The notes beneath the pieces were generated by a model, which was given only the letters and a program-made list of their open reading frames with translations, made no database searches and had not been told where the DNA came from. A DNA stretch of 33,693 bases, taken from contig DBXQ01000042.1 of assembly GCA_002309955.1 (NCBI GenBank), positions 13,119-46,811 on the forward strand, given 5' to 3'. Made by a program: the position numbers and the translations under genes. Source of the DNA: Bacteroidales bacterium UBA1208 (lineage in GTDB: Bacteria; Bacteroidota; Bacteroidia; Bacteroidales; P3). Shown piece after piece: positions 9,437-16,633 of the stretch; the stretch's first letter is position 1; the number at the start of each line of letters is the position of its first letter.

Positions 9437-10024
9437 TTAAGAATTTTTTTGAATTTTTTTGACTAATGCCATCAAAAAGCCCAAAACAATGAATCCTCCG
9501 GGAGCCAAAATGAAGAGCAACATACCGTCGTTGCCACCGATGATGCTCTGGCCAAAAATGGCACCTGCTCCGAGCAGTTCGCGCACCAAACCCACCAAGG
9601 TAAGGGCCCAGGTGAATCCCAGTCCCATGAAGAGACCGTCAAGCAGCGAATGCCATACATTGTTCTTCGAGGCAAAGGCCTCGGCACGTCCCAGCACAAT
9701 GCAGTTCACCACAATCAGCGGGATGAAGAGACCCAAGGTGTCGTATAAATCCGGAAGGTAAGCCTGCATCACCAACTGTACGATGGTGACGAAGGTGGCG
9801 ATGACCACGATAAACGCAGGGATTCGAACCTTGTCGGGTATCACCGATTTAAGCAACGATATGACGATGTTCGACATCATCAGCACAAATGCTGTGGCCA
9901 ACCCCATACACATGCCGTTAATAGCCGATGTGGTGGTGGCCAGTGTGGGGCACATACCCAATACCAGCACCCATGTGGGGTTCTCCTTGATAAGTCCGTT
10001 TTTAATAATGTCAGAAGCTTTCAT
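9437..10024 (-). CDS. rnfE: Electron transport complex subunit RnfE
   Basis: A 195-residue membrane protein with about six transmembrane segments. It is one of the two homologous antiparallel membrane subunits (RnfA and RnfE) of the Rnf complex, which passes electrons from ferredoxin to NAD+ while pumping Na+ or H+. The RnfE family signature 'NPTWVLVLGMCPTLATTTSAING' region is present at about residues 15-38, with the conserved cysteine thought to help hold a membrane iron-sulfur centre. This region, together with 'NCIVLGRAEAFA', separates it from RnfA. Its ATG shares one base with the rnfG stop (TAATG), so translation is coupled. The gene normally following, rnfA, is not found here. Confidence 0.95.
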   Translation of the reverse strand: MKASDIIKNGLIKENPTWVLVLGMCPTLATTTSAINGMCMGLATAFVLMMSNIVISLLKSVIPDKVRIPAFIVVIATFVTIVQLVMQAYLPDLYDTLGLFIPLIVVNCIVLGRAEAFASKNNVWHSLLDGLFMGLGFTWALTLVGLVRELLGAGAIFGQSIIGGNDGMLLFILAPGGFIVLGFLMALVKKIQKNS

Positions 10025-10587
10025 TATTCGTTCCCTCCTTTCTGGAATGTATTATAAGCATTATTGATAAGTTCGCAGAATGCGCGTGAGGTGATGGTCG
10101 AACCGCTGATGGCGTCTACTTGGCCACCATCTTTCTTCACCTTTAATTCGGTTGATGGATTCATACCAATCACGTCTCCTTTGTTGCCTTTCTGGAACCA
10201 TTCGCCGGCTTTTGCACCGAGACCCGGAGTCTCGGCGGTTTGCAGAATCTGGTATCCTGTAATATTGCCCTCGGCGTCGAAGCCTACTACGGCTCCCAGA
10301 TGGCCGCCAAAGCCTTTCTCACTGCTGGCTTCGATAGCCATGCCTACCAGTTGGCCGTCGGGTCCGTAGGCCTTGGTGCAGTTGGTGCCGTCTATGGCGG
10401 TCTCCTCTAATTTATCGAATGCGGGAAGCACTGCTTTGATAGCTGCTTCCTTCTTGGCTTTCTGGGCATTGCTTATAGGCTCGGCTGTCACATAACTGAC
10501 AAATGCCAAAGCAGCTGCCGCCACCACTGCAATGATTGTCAGCGACAGCAGCATATTAATGAGTGTGGATTGAGCTTTCTTTGCCAT
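10024..10587 (-). CDS. rnfG: Electron transport complex subunit RnfG (FMN-binding)
   Basis: A 187-residue protein with one N-terminal membrane anchor (about residues 10-32) and a periplasmic FMN-binding domain. The motif 'DAISGSTITS' near residues 155-164 corresponds to the flavin attachment site (S/T)GAT-x-(S/T), with a Ser in place of the usual Ala. FMN is expected to be linked through phosphoester to the Thr of SGST by ApbE; no apbE gene is in this window. A second family hallmark is 'ILQTAETPGLGAKA'. It carries electrons between RnfD/RnfC and the membrane subunits. It lies 37 nt after rnfD and overlaps rnfE by one base. Confidence 0.94.
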   Translation of the reverse strand: MAKKAQSTLINMLLSLTIIAVVAAAALAFVSYVTAEPISNAQKAKKEAAIKAVLPAFDKLEETAIDGTNCTKAYGPDGQLVGMAIEASSEKGFGGHLGAVVGFDAEGNITGYQILQTAETPGLGAKAGEWFQKGNKGDVIGMNPSTELKVKKDGGQVDAISGSTITSRAFCELINNAYNTFQKGGNE

Positions 10588-10624
10588 AATTGTTGTGAAG
10601 TTTAAACGTTGTTATGATGATATG

Positions 10625-11584
10625 TTAGCAAGCAAAGCGAGTGGGTTTGCACCAACGGTTAATAAGGGGAGTGACAGCGTTCATCAGCAGGATGGCGAAC
10701 GACACGCCCTCGGGATAGGCTCCCCAGTTTCGGATGATGATGGTTAGCAGACCGCAGCCCACGCCAAACACCAACTGACCACTGCGTGCCATGGGTGAGG
10801 TTACCATATCAGTGGCCATGAAGCAGGCTCCTAACATGATACCACCGGTGAGAATGGTGGTGACAGGATCGATAAACTGAGTGGGGTTCACCAGCCACAG
10901 TATGCCGCTAAAGATAAAGGCGGTGCCGATAAAGGCCACTGGTATATGCCATGATATGACCTTACGCCACAACAGATATATGGCACCGATAAGGATGGCT
11001 ATGGCGCTCACTTCGCCCAGCGAACCACCCATATGGCCAAGGAACATCTCGGTGAGGGTGGGCAGGTCGATGTTGCCTCCTTCTTTCAGAATCCCCAGCG
11101 GAGTGGGACCACTGACGGTGTCGGTGGTCATGGGGAACCATTTCCCCACGCTGGGCCATGTGGTCATCTGCACTGGGAAAGAGATGAGCAGGAACACACG
11201 GCCTACCAATGCCGGGTTGAAGGGGTTCTTGCCCAATCCGCCAAACGTCATCTTGCCAACGCCTATGGCCACCAAGGCGCCTATGGCCACCAGCCATATC
11301 ATCTCGGCTGTGGCGGGCACATTAAAGGCAAGCAGCAGACCTGTCACGATGGCGGATCCATCGCAAACCGTCGAAGGTACTTTCAAAATGAATTTCTCAA
11401 TCAGCCATTGGAACAGGCAGCAGCATGCTACCGACACCATGCTGATAAGCAGGGCGTTCAGACCAAAGTAGGCAATGCCGGTAAGCAGCATGGGAACCAA
11501 GGCCAAATTGACGCGCCACATGATTTTCTTGGTCGATTCGTCGCTGTGGACGTGCGGTGAACCGGATATCTTTAATAGATTCAT
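10625..11584 (-). CDS. rnfD: Electron transport complex subunit RnfD
   Basis: A 319-residue polytopic membrane protein with about nine or ten hydrophobic segments, related to NqrB. The motif 'SGPTPLG' near residue 160 contains the threonine expected to carry covalently bound FMN. 'GKMTFGGLGKNPFNPALVGR' at about residues 108-127 and 'GACFMATDMVTSPM' near residue 245 are other family-conserved blocks. It works with RnfG and RnfE in transmembrane electron transfer. It starts 49 nt after the rnfC stop. Its length is slightly short compared with proteobacterial RnfD (about 350) but normal for Bacteroidota. Confidence 0.95.
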   Translation of the reverse strand: MNLLKISGSPHVHSDESTKKIMWRVNLALVPMLLTGIAYFGLNALLISMVSVACCCLFQWLIEKFILKVPSTVCDGSAIVTGLLLAFNVPATAEMIWLVAIGALVAIGVGKMTFGGLGKNPFNPALVGRVFLLISFPVQMTTWPSVGKWFPMTTDTVSGPTPLGILKEGGNIDLPTLTEMFLGHMGGSLGEVSAIAILIGAIYLLWRKVISWHIPVAFIGTAFIFSGILWLVNPTQFIDPVTTILTGGIMLGACFMATDMVTSPMARSGQLVFGVGCGLLTIIIRNWGAYPEGVSFAILLMNAVTPLINRWCKPTRFAC

Positions 11585-11633
11585 ACCTTATATTATTATA
11601 TTCAATTCAACAAACTCTTTTTATTACACCTCA

Positions 11634-12962
11634 TTATTTCTTGGCAGCCATCATGGCGCGCACTTTGTTCTTGCCCAGACGTATCTCGTCGGTAAGAGGC
11701 TTGTTGGCGGGGCAGCTGAAGAAACAGCAGCCACACTCTATGCAGTCAAGTATATTGTGCGCTTGGGCTTCCTCGATTCGGTTGTTTTTGACCAATGCCG
11801 AGAAGAGGTAGGGCTCCAGTCCCATGGGGCATGCGTTGACACACTTGCCGCAACGTATGCAGTTGCTTTCCGGTCTGCGGCGCGATTCTGTCTCATCCAT
11901 CACCAACACACTGCTGGCTCCTTTGGTGGTAGGGGCGTCCAGATTGCTGATAGCCTTGCCCATCATGGTACCGCCGCTGATTACTTTACCTGTATTCTCT
12001 GGCAGCTCGCCCAATGCGTGTTTGATAATGTCATTATAGGTGATACCTATGCGGCATTGGTAGTTATGTTGGCTGGGAAGCTTTTTGCCCGTTACCGTAA
12101 GGATGTTCTCAATAAGGGGCTTGTTCTTCTGGATAGCCTCATAGACGGCAAAGGTGGTACCGATATTGCTCACCACGCATCCCACGTCGATAGGCAGTTT
12201 GCCGCTGGGAACCTTGCGTCCTGTGATAGAATTGATAAGTTGCTTCTCGGCTCCTTGTGGGTATTTCACCACCAGGGGCTCTACGATAATGCCTTCGAAT
12301 GTCTTTGCCATTTCGGTCATCACGCGGATGGGTTCGGGCTTGTTGCTTTCAATGCCGATATAGGCGTTGGGCACACCCAAAGCTTTGCGCAGGATGCTTA
12401 CACCTATGCAAATCTCTTCGGCGTGTTCCATCATCACACGGTGGTCTGAGGTGAGGTAAGGCTCGCACTCAGCGGCATTGATAATAAGGTATTCCGCCTT
12501 TTTGCCTTCGGGCACACTGTATTTGATGTGTGCGGGGAAGGTGGCTCCGCCAAGTCCCACAATGCCCATCTCTTTCAGCTTAGCCACGATTTCCTTGGGT
12601 TCAAGGGTGCATTCGCGTTTGATGTCGGGTGTGCGGTCGATGGTCTCCATCCATTCATCGCCCTCCACATCAATATATATGGCTGTCTTGGGCAGCCCCA
12701 CAATGTCTTTGCACACATCGATTTTGTTCACCGTTCCGCTCACTGGCGAGTGGATATTGGCGCACATAAAGGCTTGCGCCTCGGCAATCAGCTGGCCTAC
12801 TTTCACCTTGTCGCCTTTGGCCACGATAGGTGTGGCAGGAGCTCCGAGGTGTTGGTTCATTAACACAGCCACCTGTTTGGGCAGGGGCATCTGCTCAATA
12901 GTGGCATTGGTCGATATTTTGTTCTCTTCCGGGTGTACACCACCCATTTTGAATGTCTTCAT
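11634..12962 (-). CDS. rnfC: Electron transport complex subunit RnfC
   Basis: A 442-residue peripheral subunit carrying the NADH/NAD+ site with FMN and two [4Fe-4S] clusters. The N-terminus begins with 'GGVHPEENK', the RnfC N-terminal barrel-sandwich domain, followed by a Rossmann-like region and an SLBB domain. The two cluster motifs lie at about residues 365-412: 'CIRCGKCVNACP' and 'CIECGCCFFSCP'. It receives electrons from RnfB. It follows rnfB by 48 nt and precedes rnfD by 49 nt. An ATG five codons inside (MGGVHP) is also possible as start, but the first ATG gives the usual MKTFKMGG beginning. Confidence 0.96.
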   Translation of the reverse strand: MKTFKMGGVHPEENKISTNATIEQMPLPKQVAVLMNQHLGAPATPIVAKGDKVKVGQLIAEAQAFMCANIHSPVSGTVNKIDVCKDIVGLPKTAIYIDVEGDEWMETIDRTPDIKRECTLEPKEIVAKLKEMGIVGLGGATFPAHIKYSVPEGKKAEYLIINAAECEPYLTSDHRVMMEHAEEICIGVSILRKALGVPNAYIGIESNKPEPIRVMTEMAKTFEGIIVEPLVVKYPQGAEKQLINSITGRKVPSGKLPIDVGCVVSNIGTTFAVYEAIQKNKPLIENILTVTGKKLPSQHNYQCRIGITYNDIIKHALGELPENTGKVISGGTMMGKAISNLDAPTTKGASSVLVMDETESRRRPESNCIRCGKCVNACPMGLEPYLFSALVKNNRIEEAQAHNILDCIECGCCFFSCPANKPLTDEIRLGKNKVRAMMAAKK

Positions 12963-13010
12963 CTTTTCGGATTCTTTTGGTTGATTGTTCCAGATGTTCT
13001 GTGAGTAGTA

Positions 13011-13925
13011 TTACACGGCGGGGGTAGGCACTTTCTCGGGAGCAGGCTCCTTGGCGGGTGCCGGTGCGGGTGCTCCGTCGGCGGGAACCTCTTTCTTGGG
13101 AGGCAGCGGCGGGAAGTTGACGGCGTGGATGGCCCCCGTCGGGCACTCGGCCACGCATTTGCGACAGAGACGGCACAAGTTGAAATCAATATATGCCAGA
13201 TTATTCTCCACCTTGATGGCACCGAACGGGCAGGTCTTTTCGCACTTGCCGCAACCTATGCAGGCTGCCGTGCACGACTTGCGGGCCAGGGCTCCTTTCT
13301 CCTTGTTGCGGCAGGCAACAAACACACGGCGGTTCTTCACCCCTTTCTTGCGCAACTCAATAATGCCGCGCGGACAGGCTTTGACGCAGGCTCCGCATGC
13401 TGTGCACTTGTCATCGTCAACGACAGGCAATCCCGTTTCGGGATCCATGCTGAGGGCTCCGAACTGGCAGGCCTTGGAGCAGTTGCCCAGACCTAAACAG
13501 CCGAATACGCAGCCGCTCTCACCGGCATACACACTGTTGGCAAAGGCGCAGTCGGCCAGACCGTCGTAATCGTTCTTGGCCACAGCGTTTCCACAGCTGC
13601 CGTTGCAGCGTACCACAGCCACCATCGGATCCGAAATCTCAGCGGTGCATCCCAGCAGCGCGGCCACTTTTTTTGCCACTTCCTCACCACCTGCGGGGCA
13701 GTGTAGGCCATCCATGTTGCCCTGTTTCACAAAAGCCTCGGCCATGGCTCGACAACCGGCCTTGCCGCATCCTCCGCAGTTGGCGCCGGGCAGCACCTCG
13801 GCGATCTCGTCAATCAGCGGATCTTCTAAAACTTTGAACTTTTGGGCGACGAAATACAGTACAATGGCGAATATAATGCCTATCAGGCCTAACACCAGCA
13901 CTGCAGTCAAAATCATGTTAGTCAT
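13011..13925 (-). CDS. rnfB: Electron transport complex subunit RnfB (polyferredoxin)
   Basis: A 304-residue subunit that accepts electrons from reduced ferredoxin. There is one N-terminal membrane helix (about residues 4-26). A [4Fe-4S] motif follows with C50, C53, C58 and C76 ('CGGCGKAGC...HCPAGG'). Ferredoxin-type clusters come next, including cysteines at 174/177/180/184 ('CTACGACVKACP'), 222/225/228/232 ('CIGCGKCEKTCP') and 251/254/257/261 ('CRLCRKCVAECP'), plus a more spaced set at 139-153. The C-terminus is a Pro/Ala/Glu-rich tail of about 30 residues ('APAPAPAKEPAPEK'), seen in many Bacteroidota RnfB proteins and probably disordered. It is the first gene of the rnf operon, about 50 nt downstream of a consensus promoter. 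Confidence 0.96.
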   Translation of the reverse strand: MTNMILTAVLVLGLIGIIFAIVLYFVAQKFKVLEDPLIDEIAEVLPGANCGGCGKAGCRAMAEAFVKQGNMDGLHCPAGGEEVAKKVAALLGCTAEISDPMVAVVRCNGSCGNAVAKNDYDGLADCAFANSVYAGESGCVFGCLGLGNCSKACQFGALSMDPETGLPVVDDDKCTACGACVKACPRGIIELRKKGVKNRRVFVACRNKEKGALARKSCTAACIGCGKCEKTCPFGAIKVENNLAYIDFNLCRLCRKCVAECPTGAIHAVNFPPLPPKKEVPADGAPAPAPAKEPAPEKVPTPAV

Positions 13926-13974
13926 TGTTTTATTAGTGTTTTGATAGTTTTTTTACTCTATAATATTTAAAATG

Positions 13975-14004
13975 CAAATTTACGTTTTTTTTTCATTACT
14001 GCAA
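13975..14004 (-). promoter_or_regulatory. Bacteroidota consensus promoter of the rnf operon
   Basis: Read on the minus strand, TTG (14004-14002) is followed by exactly 19 nt and then TAAATTTG (13982-13975), a perfect TTG-N19-TAnnTTTG match to the primary sigma factor consensus of Bacteroidota. The expected transcription start is near 13968, giving a 5' leader of about 40 nt before rnfB. No other regulatory motif is obvious. Confidence 0.8.
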
Positions 14005-14556
14005 CCTTTCTTTGTGATTTTTTTATAAAAAGATTTCAACCGCTGTTGATACAGCCCGATTCCACTCTTGCAAAACCATCGTTTACAGCGTGCTGCAACA
14101 CAATGCCCATTCCCTTTTCAGGCAGACAACCATGTTGCTGGAAATTGCTCTTCAAAAATCTTTTTTATGGTTTGATAATCTGCCTGTTGCCGCAACATCT
14201 CCACTACCCTCCTTCAAAAGTTCGACGTTTGCTCGTCGCCGGCCGACAGTCCGAGTGCCCAAACCCGGCATCCGGAGCACTCTCAATCCAAGGATTTCCC
14301 TTCCCACAGCGTGGACAGTTCGTCAGTCCAAAGCTTCGAAACGGGAAAAAGAGACAAAAAAAGCCATGATTGTACACCCCGAAAACCGGAGATGTCAGTG
14401 AAAAAAAACGACCATTTATTCCCCCACGGCCGGTGATATGAATGCACATGTTTTATGCTTGCTAAATTGCTTGTTGCTAATATATTAATATGCCTTTGTA
14501 TTGCTTTTCCAGAGCTGGAAAGATTTTTTTTGTCTTTTTTTTATGGCAAAAAAAAA
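14005..14556. other. Gene-poor spacer with degenerate coding-like frames
   Basis: This 552-nt stretch between the divergent rnf and usp promoters has no ORF I would defend. On the minus strand, frame fragments look faintly protein-like. One holds a zinc-ribbon-like 'CPRCGKGNPW' (about 14300), a second reads 'MLRQQADYQTIKKIFEEQF' (about 14190-14120) after an AGGAGG, and a third reads 'GMGIVLQHAVNDGFARVESG' (about 14110-14050). They lie in different frames, separated by stops. This would fit a decayed gene, but chance is not excluded. Confidence 0.3.
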
Positions 14557-14586
14557 TTGTAATATGAAAAAAAAAGTGTATTTTTG
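14557..14586 (+). promoter_or_regulatory. Bacteroidota consensus promoter of the usp gene
   Basis: TTG at 14557-14559 is followed by exactly 19 nt and TATTTTTG at 14579-14586, a perfect TTG-N19-TAnnTTTG match. The expected start of transcription is near 14593, leaving a 5' leader of about 45 nt that is almost pure A/T before the usp ATG. The A-rich leader is typical for strong expression in Bacteroidota, where no Shine-Dalgarno is needed. Confidence 0.8.
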
Positions 14587-14637
14587 TACCGAGAAAAAAA
14601 TGTTTAAACGAGAAATAATTAATTAAAAAACATAGAA

Positions 14638-15453
14638 ATGAGCAAAGTACTTGTTGGATTTGATTTTTCCAAAGGGTCGGCTAATGCGGTCGATTTGGCT
14701 ATTGACATTGCCAACCGTTTTCAACAGGATCTTCGACTTGTGTATGTGAAAGAAAAGGATCAGGACGAAGGCCCAATCCGTGAGGAAATCGAGCGGCGCA
14801 ACGCCGGTGTGGCGCACTTGCTGAAGGGGATAAAAATGGAATATGTAATCCGTGAGGGTAAAGTGTCGCGCGAACTGTGTGAGCAGGCCAAGGAAGACGG
14901 AGCCTTCCTTATTATTGTGGGAACCCACGGCATGTCGGGCTTTGAGAAAAACTGGATTGGGCGCAACACCTATCGTACCATTGCAGAGTCGCCTGCCCCT
15001 GTACTCACCATACGTGAGAACTTCAATTTCCGTAAGTCGTTGGATCGTATTGTCGTGCCCATCGACAGCTCGCCCGATACCCGTCAGAAACTGCCCGCAG
15101 CGGCCAATTTCGCCAAGGTGTTTGGCTCTGAGTTGCACATTCTGGGTCTTTACACTTCCGACAATAAGACCATCAAAGGAATTGTGGACAGCTATGTGAA
15201 CCAAGTCGACAACTTCCTCGAAAAAGCCGACGTGAAGCATGTTTGCAAATGCGTCAGTGTTCCCAAAAATCTTACTATCACTACATTGGAGTATGCCGAA
15301 GAGATTGACGCCGACATGATTGTTATCATGACCGAGCAAGAGACCTCCCTCACCAGCTTCCTGTTGGGCAACTATGCGCAGCAGATGCTCACCATGTCCG
15401 ACCGCCCGGTGCTCTCCATCCGTCCCGAGGAGGTCAACTCTTTTGCTAAGTAA
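14638..15453 (+). CDS. Universal stress protein, tandem UspA domains
   Basis: A 271-residue cytoplasmic protein with two Usp domains (about 1-127 and 135-271). The first begins 'KVLVGFDFSKGSANAVDLA' and holds the nucleotide-binding pattern G-x2-G-x9-G ('GTHGMSG....WIG'), followed by RN rather than the usual Ser. The second domain keeps the fold ('DRIVVPIDSSPDTRQ' and 'DRPVLSIRPEE') but has lost the glycine motif. Tandem Usp proteins of this type act in stress survival, often through ATP binding; the direct role here is unknown. It is monocistronic, with a consensus promoter before it and a terminator after it. Confidence 0.92.
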   Translation: MSKVLVGFDFSKGSANAVDLAIDIANRFQQDLRLVYVKEKDQDEGPIREEIERRNAGVAHLLKGIKMEYVIREGKVSRELCEQAKEDGAFLIIVGTHGMSGFEKNWIGRNTYRTIAESPAPVLTIRENFNFRKSLDRIVVPIDSSPDTRQKLPAAANFAKVFGSELHILGLYTSDNKTIKGIVDSYVNQVDNFLEKADVKHVCKCVSVPKNLTITTLEYAEEIDADMIVIMTEQETSLTSFLLGNYAQQMLTMSDRPVLSIRPEEVNSFAK

Positions 15454-15460
15454 GAAAGCA

Positions 15461-15521
15461 CAAAACGTTGTCTGGTTTCTTTGTCCCGGACAGGGAAGAA
15501 GCAGGCAACGTTTTGATTTTT
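15461..15521 (+). terminator. Intrinsic terminator after the usp gene
   Basis: A perfect 10-bp inverted repeat, caaaacgttg (15461-15470) and caacgttttg (15506-15515), is followed by ATTTTT. The intervening sequence can fold further, with tgtc/gaca around a 3-nt loop and ctt/aag pairs. The stem begins 7 nt after the usp stop codon. Confidence 0.8.
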
Positions 15522-15528
15522 ATATTTG
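15521..15528 (+). promoter_or_regulatory. Possible -7 element for the SPOR gene
   Basis: TATATTTG fits TAnnTTTG, directly after the usp terminator. No TTG lies at the right distance upstream. If used, transcription would start almost at the ATG at 15533, giving a leaderless mRNA. Confidence 0.35.
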
Positions 15529-15532
15529 TTGT

Positions 15533-16000
15533 ATGAAGAAGATTGTATTGTTGTTCTTGTTGTGTGCCATGGTATGCGGTGCTGCCTACGCGCAGACCTA
15601 CCGTGGTTACGGCAGCAACAGAAGCAAAGGACATATAGAAATAAAAGGCGATGTGGCCGTCACGCAATTGGTTCAGAAACATATCGAACTCAACGAGCGT
15701 GTCCGCACCATCCCTGGCTACCGCATTCAGGTGGCCTCGCTGTCCGGCACAGCCTCCAAAAACAGAGCGTTCGACATGAAAGACCGAATCCGTGAAGCTT
15801 ACCCGGGTGTGGAAGCCTACGTTGTTTTCGACGAGCCGAACTTTAAAGTGAAGGTGGGTGATTTCCGCACCCGTCTTGATGCCTATGTCTTTCTTCAACG
15901 CATCCGCAACGAATTTCCTGGCACAATCATCCGCGATAATATCTATCCCACCCAAATCAACTGGGACGAAATGGTTCCCGAGACAGAAGACGATATTTGA
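15533..16000 (+). CDS. Secreted SPOR-domain protein
   Basis: A 155-residue protein. I chose the ATG at 15533 because it gives a clean signal peptide (MKKIVLLFLLCAMVCGAAYA, cut before QTY); in-frame codons further upstream run through the usp terminator. After a short linker, about residues 50-130 form a SPOR domain ('GYRIQVASLSG', then 'YVVFDEPNFKVKVGDFRT', then 'DAYVFLQRIRNEFPG'). SPOR domains bind peptidoglycan strands lacking stem peptides, so a periplasmic role in cell-wall binding or division is likely. The region before the domain is basic. It sits alone between two terminators. Confidence 0.88.
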   Translation: MKKIVLLFLLCAMVCGAAYAQTYRGYGSNRSKGHIEIKGDVAVTQLVQKHIELNERVRTIPGYRIQVASLSGTASKNRAFDMKDRIREAYPGVEAYVVFDEPNFKVKVGDFRTRLDAYVFLQRIRNEFPGTIIRDNIYPTQINWDEMVPETEDDI

Positions 16001-16026
16001 TTCTTTGTTCAAGAATTCCACACATG

Positions 16027-16058
16027 CCCTCCATCCCGCAGGTGGAGGGTTTATTTTT
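16027..16058 (+). terminator. Intrinsic terminator after the SPOR gene
   Basis: A perfect 7-bp stem, ccctcca (16027-16033) with tggaggg (16043-16049), is followed by TTTATTTTT. It lies 27 nt after the SPOR stop codon. Confidence 0.8.
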
Positions 16059-16367
16059 GCCCATTCCAAGGAGTCCCTTCAAAACCCTGTCGTGAGTCCA
16101 AGATTGGCTCTTTCGTGTTTCCTTACACCTTAGTTCTATCATCATTTATCCTACCGTAATGGGAGAACGATGGGAGAACGATGGGAGAACGAGCGAAGGA
16201 AGAGCGATGTTTGGATTTTTTTGGGGAATTTGTTTTAGCTGGTTGAAAATGAATAAACTATGGCTAAAAATGGCTGTCTGGGCGGTTTTTGAGGCTTTTG
16301 AAAGCCTGCCGATGGCGGTGGTGGCGATGGGGCAAGGCGGTTTATAGACGGTAGGTCGGGGGGAGGG
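16059..16367. other. Gene-free spacer between the SPOR gene and the tRNA
   Basis: About 310 nt without a credible gene. It holds the three 11-bp tandem repeats listed separately and a 62-codon plus-strand frame (16159-16347) that begins inside those repeats, is rich in Trp and Gly, and shows no family resemblance. I see nothing else here. Confidence 0.6.
16159..16191. repeat. Tandem repeat, 11 bp x 3
   Basis: Three perfect head-to-tail copies of atgggagaacg occupy 33 nt in the spacer after the SPOR gene. The unit is not a multiple of three and no gene reads through it convincingly. It may be a slippage-prone repeat. Confidence 0.9.
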
Positions 16368-16407
16368 TGAAAAAAAGAAAGAGGTCTTGGTGAAGTTGCC
16401 AAGACCT
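16368..16407 (-). terminator. Intrinsic terminator of the tRNA-Met transcript
   Basis: On the minus strand, a perfect 9-bp stem (aggtcttgg with ccaagacct, 16407-16399 and 16390-16382, 8-nt loop) is followed by CTTTCTTTTTTT. It begins 8 nt after the encoded CCA of the tRNA. Confidence 0.9.
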
Positions 16408-16414
16408 TTGTTGT

Positions 16415-16491
16415 TGGTAGCGGGAATCAGACTTGAACTGATGACCTCCGGGTTATGAATCCAGCGCTCTAACCAGCTGAGCTATCCCGCC
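16415..16491 (-). tRNA. tRNA-Met (anticodon CAT), elongator type
   Basis: On the minus strand a full cloverleaf is visible over 77 nt including an encoded CCA. The acceptor stem is GGCGGGA with TCCCGCT (one G-U at 1-72), the D stem GCTC with GAGC, and the anticodon loop TTCATAA. The T arm ATCAG-TTCAAGT-CTGAT closes it. The anticodon stem has a U-G pair at 28-42 and an A-C mismatch at 31-39. The fully paired acceptor end argues for elongator Met (or an Ile2 tRNA whose C34 is modified) rather than initiator. Confidence 0.95.
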
Positions 16492-16524
16492 AACATTTGC
16501 CTTTTGTTTCTCTCAAAGCGGTTG

Positions 16525-16554
16525 CAAAAGTACTAACTTTTTACGATATGACAA
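16525..16554 (-). promoter_or_regulatory. Bacteroidota consensus promoter of the tRNA-Met gene
   Basis: On the minus strand, TTG (16554-16552) is followed by exactly 19 nt and then TACTTTTG (16532-16525), a perfect consensus match. The tRNA 5' end at 16491 would lie about 27 nt after the predicted transcription start, consistent with a short leader removed by RNase P. Confidence 0.85.
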
Positions 16555-16633
16555 AATTTTTTTCAAAAAAAAATATCTACATACTATAAATGAATTTTTT
16601 ACGTTAACAATAATATTTAAAAAAATACTACAA

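Noticed and set aside
9819..9830. gggattcgaacc, a tRNA T-arm-like string
   Set aside because: It lies inside rnfE and has no matching acceptor, D or anticodon arms.
11475..12449. 324-codon plus-strand frame opposite rnfC
   Set aside because: Lies wholly opposite rnfC and the rnfC-rnfD junction, both certain; no recognisable domains.
14623..15339. 238-codon frame antisense to the universal stress gene
   Set aside because: Mirror of the usp frame; usp has consensus promoter, family motifs and terminator.
16159..16347. 62-codon frame after the SPOR gene
   Set aside because: Begins inside the 11-bp tandem repeats and has Trp/Gly-rich, non-protein-like composition.
16419..16491. Initiator tRNA identity for the CAT tRNA
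   Set aside because: Initiator tRNAs have an unpaired 1-72 end; this one has a fully paired acceptor stem apart from a G-U, so elongator type is favoured.
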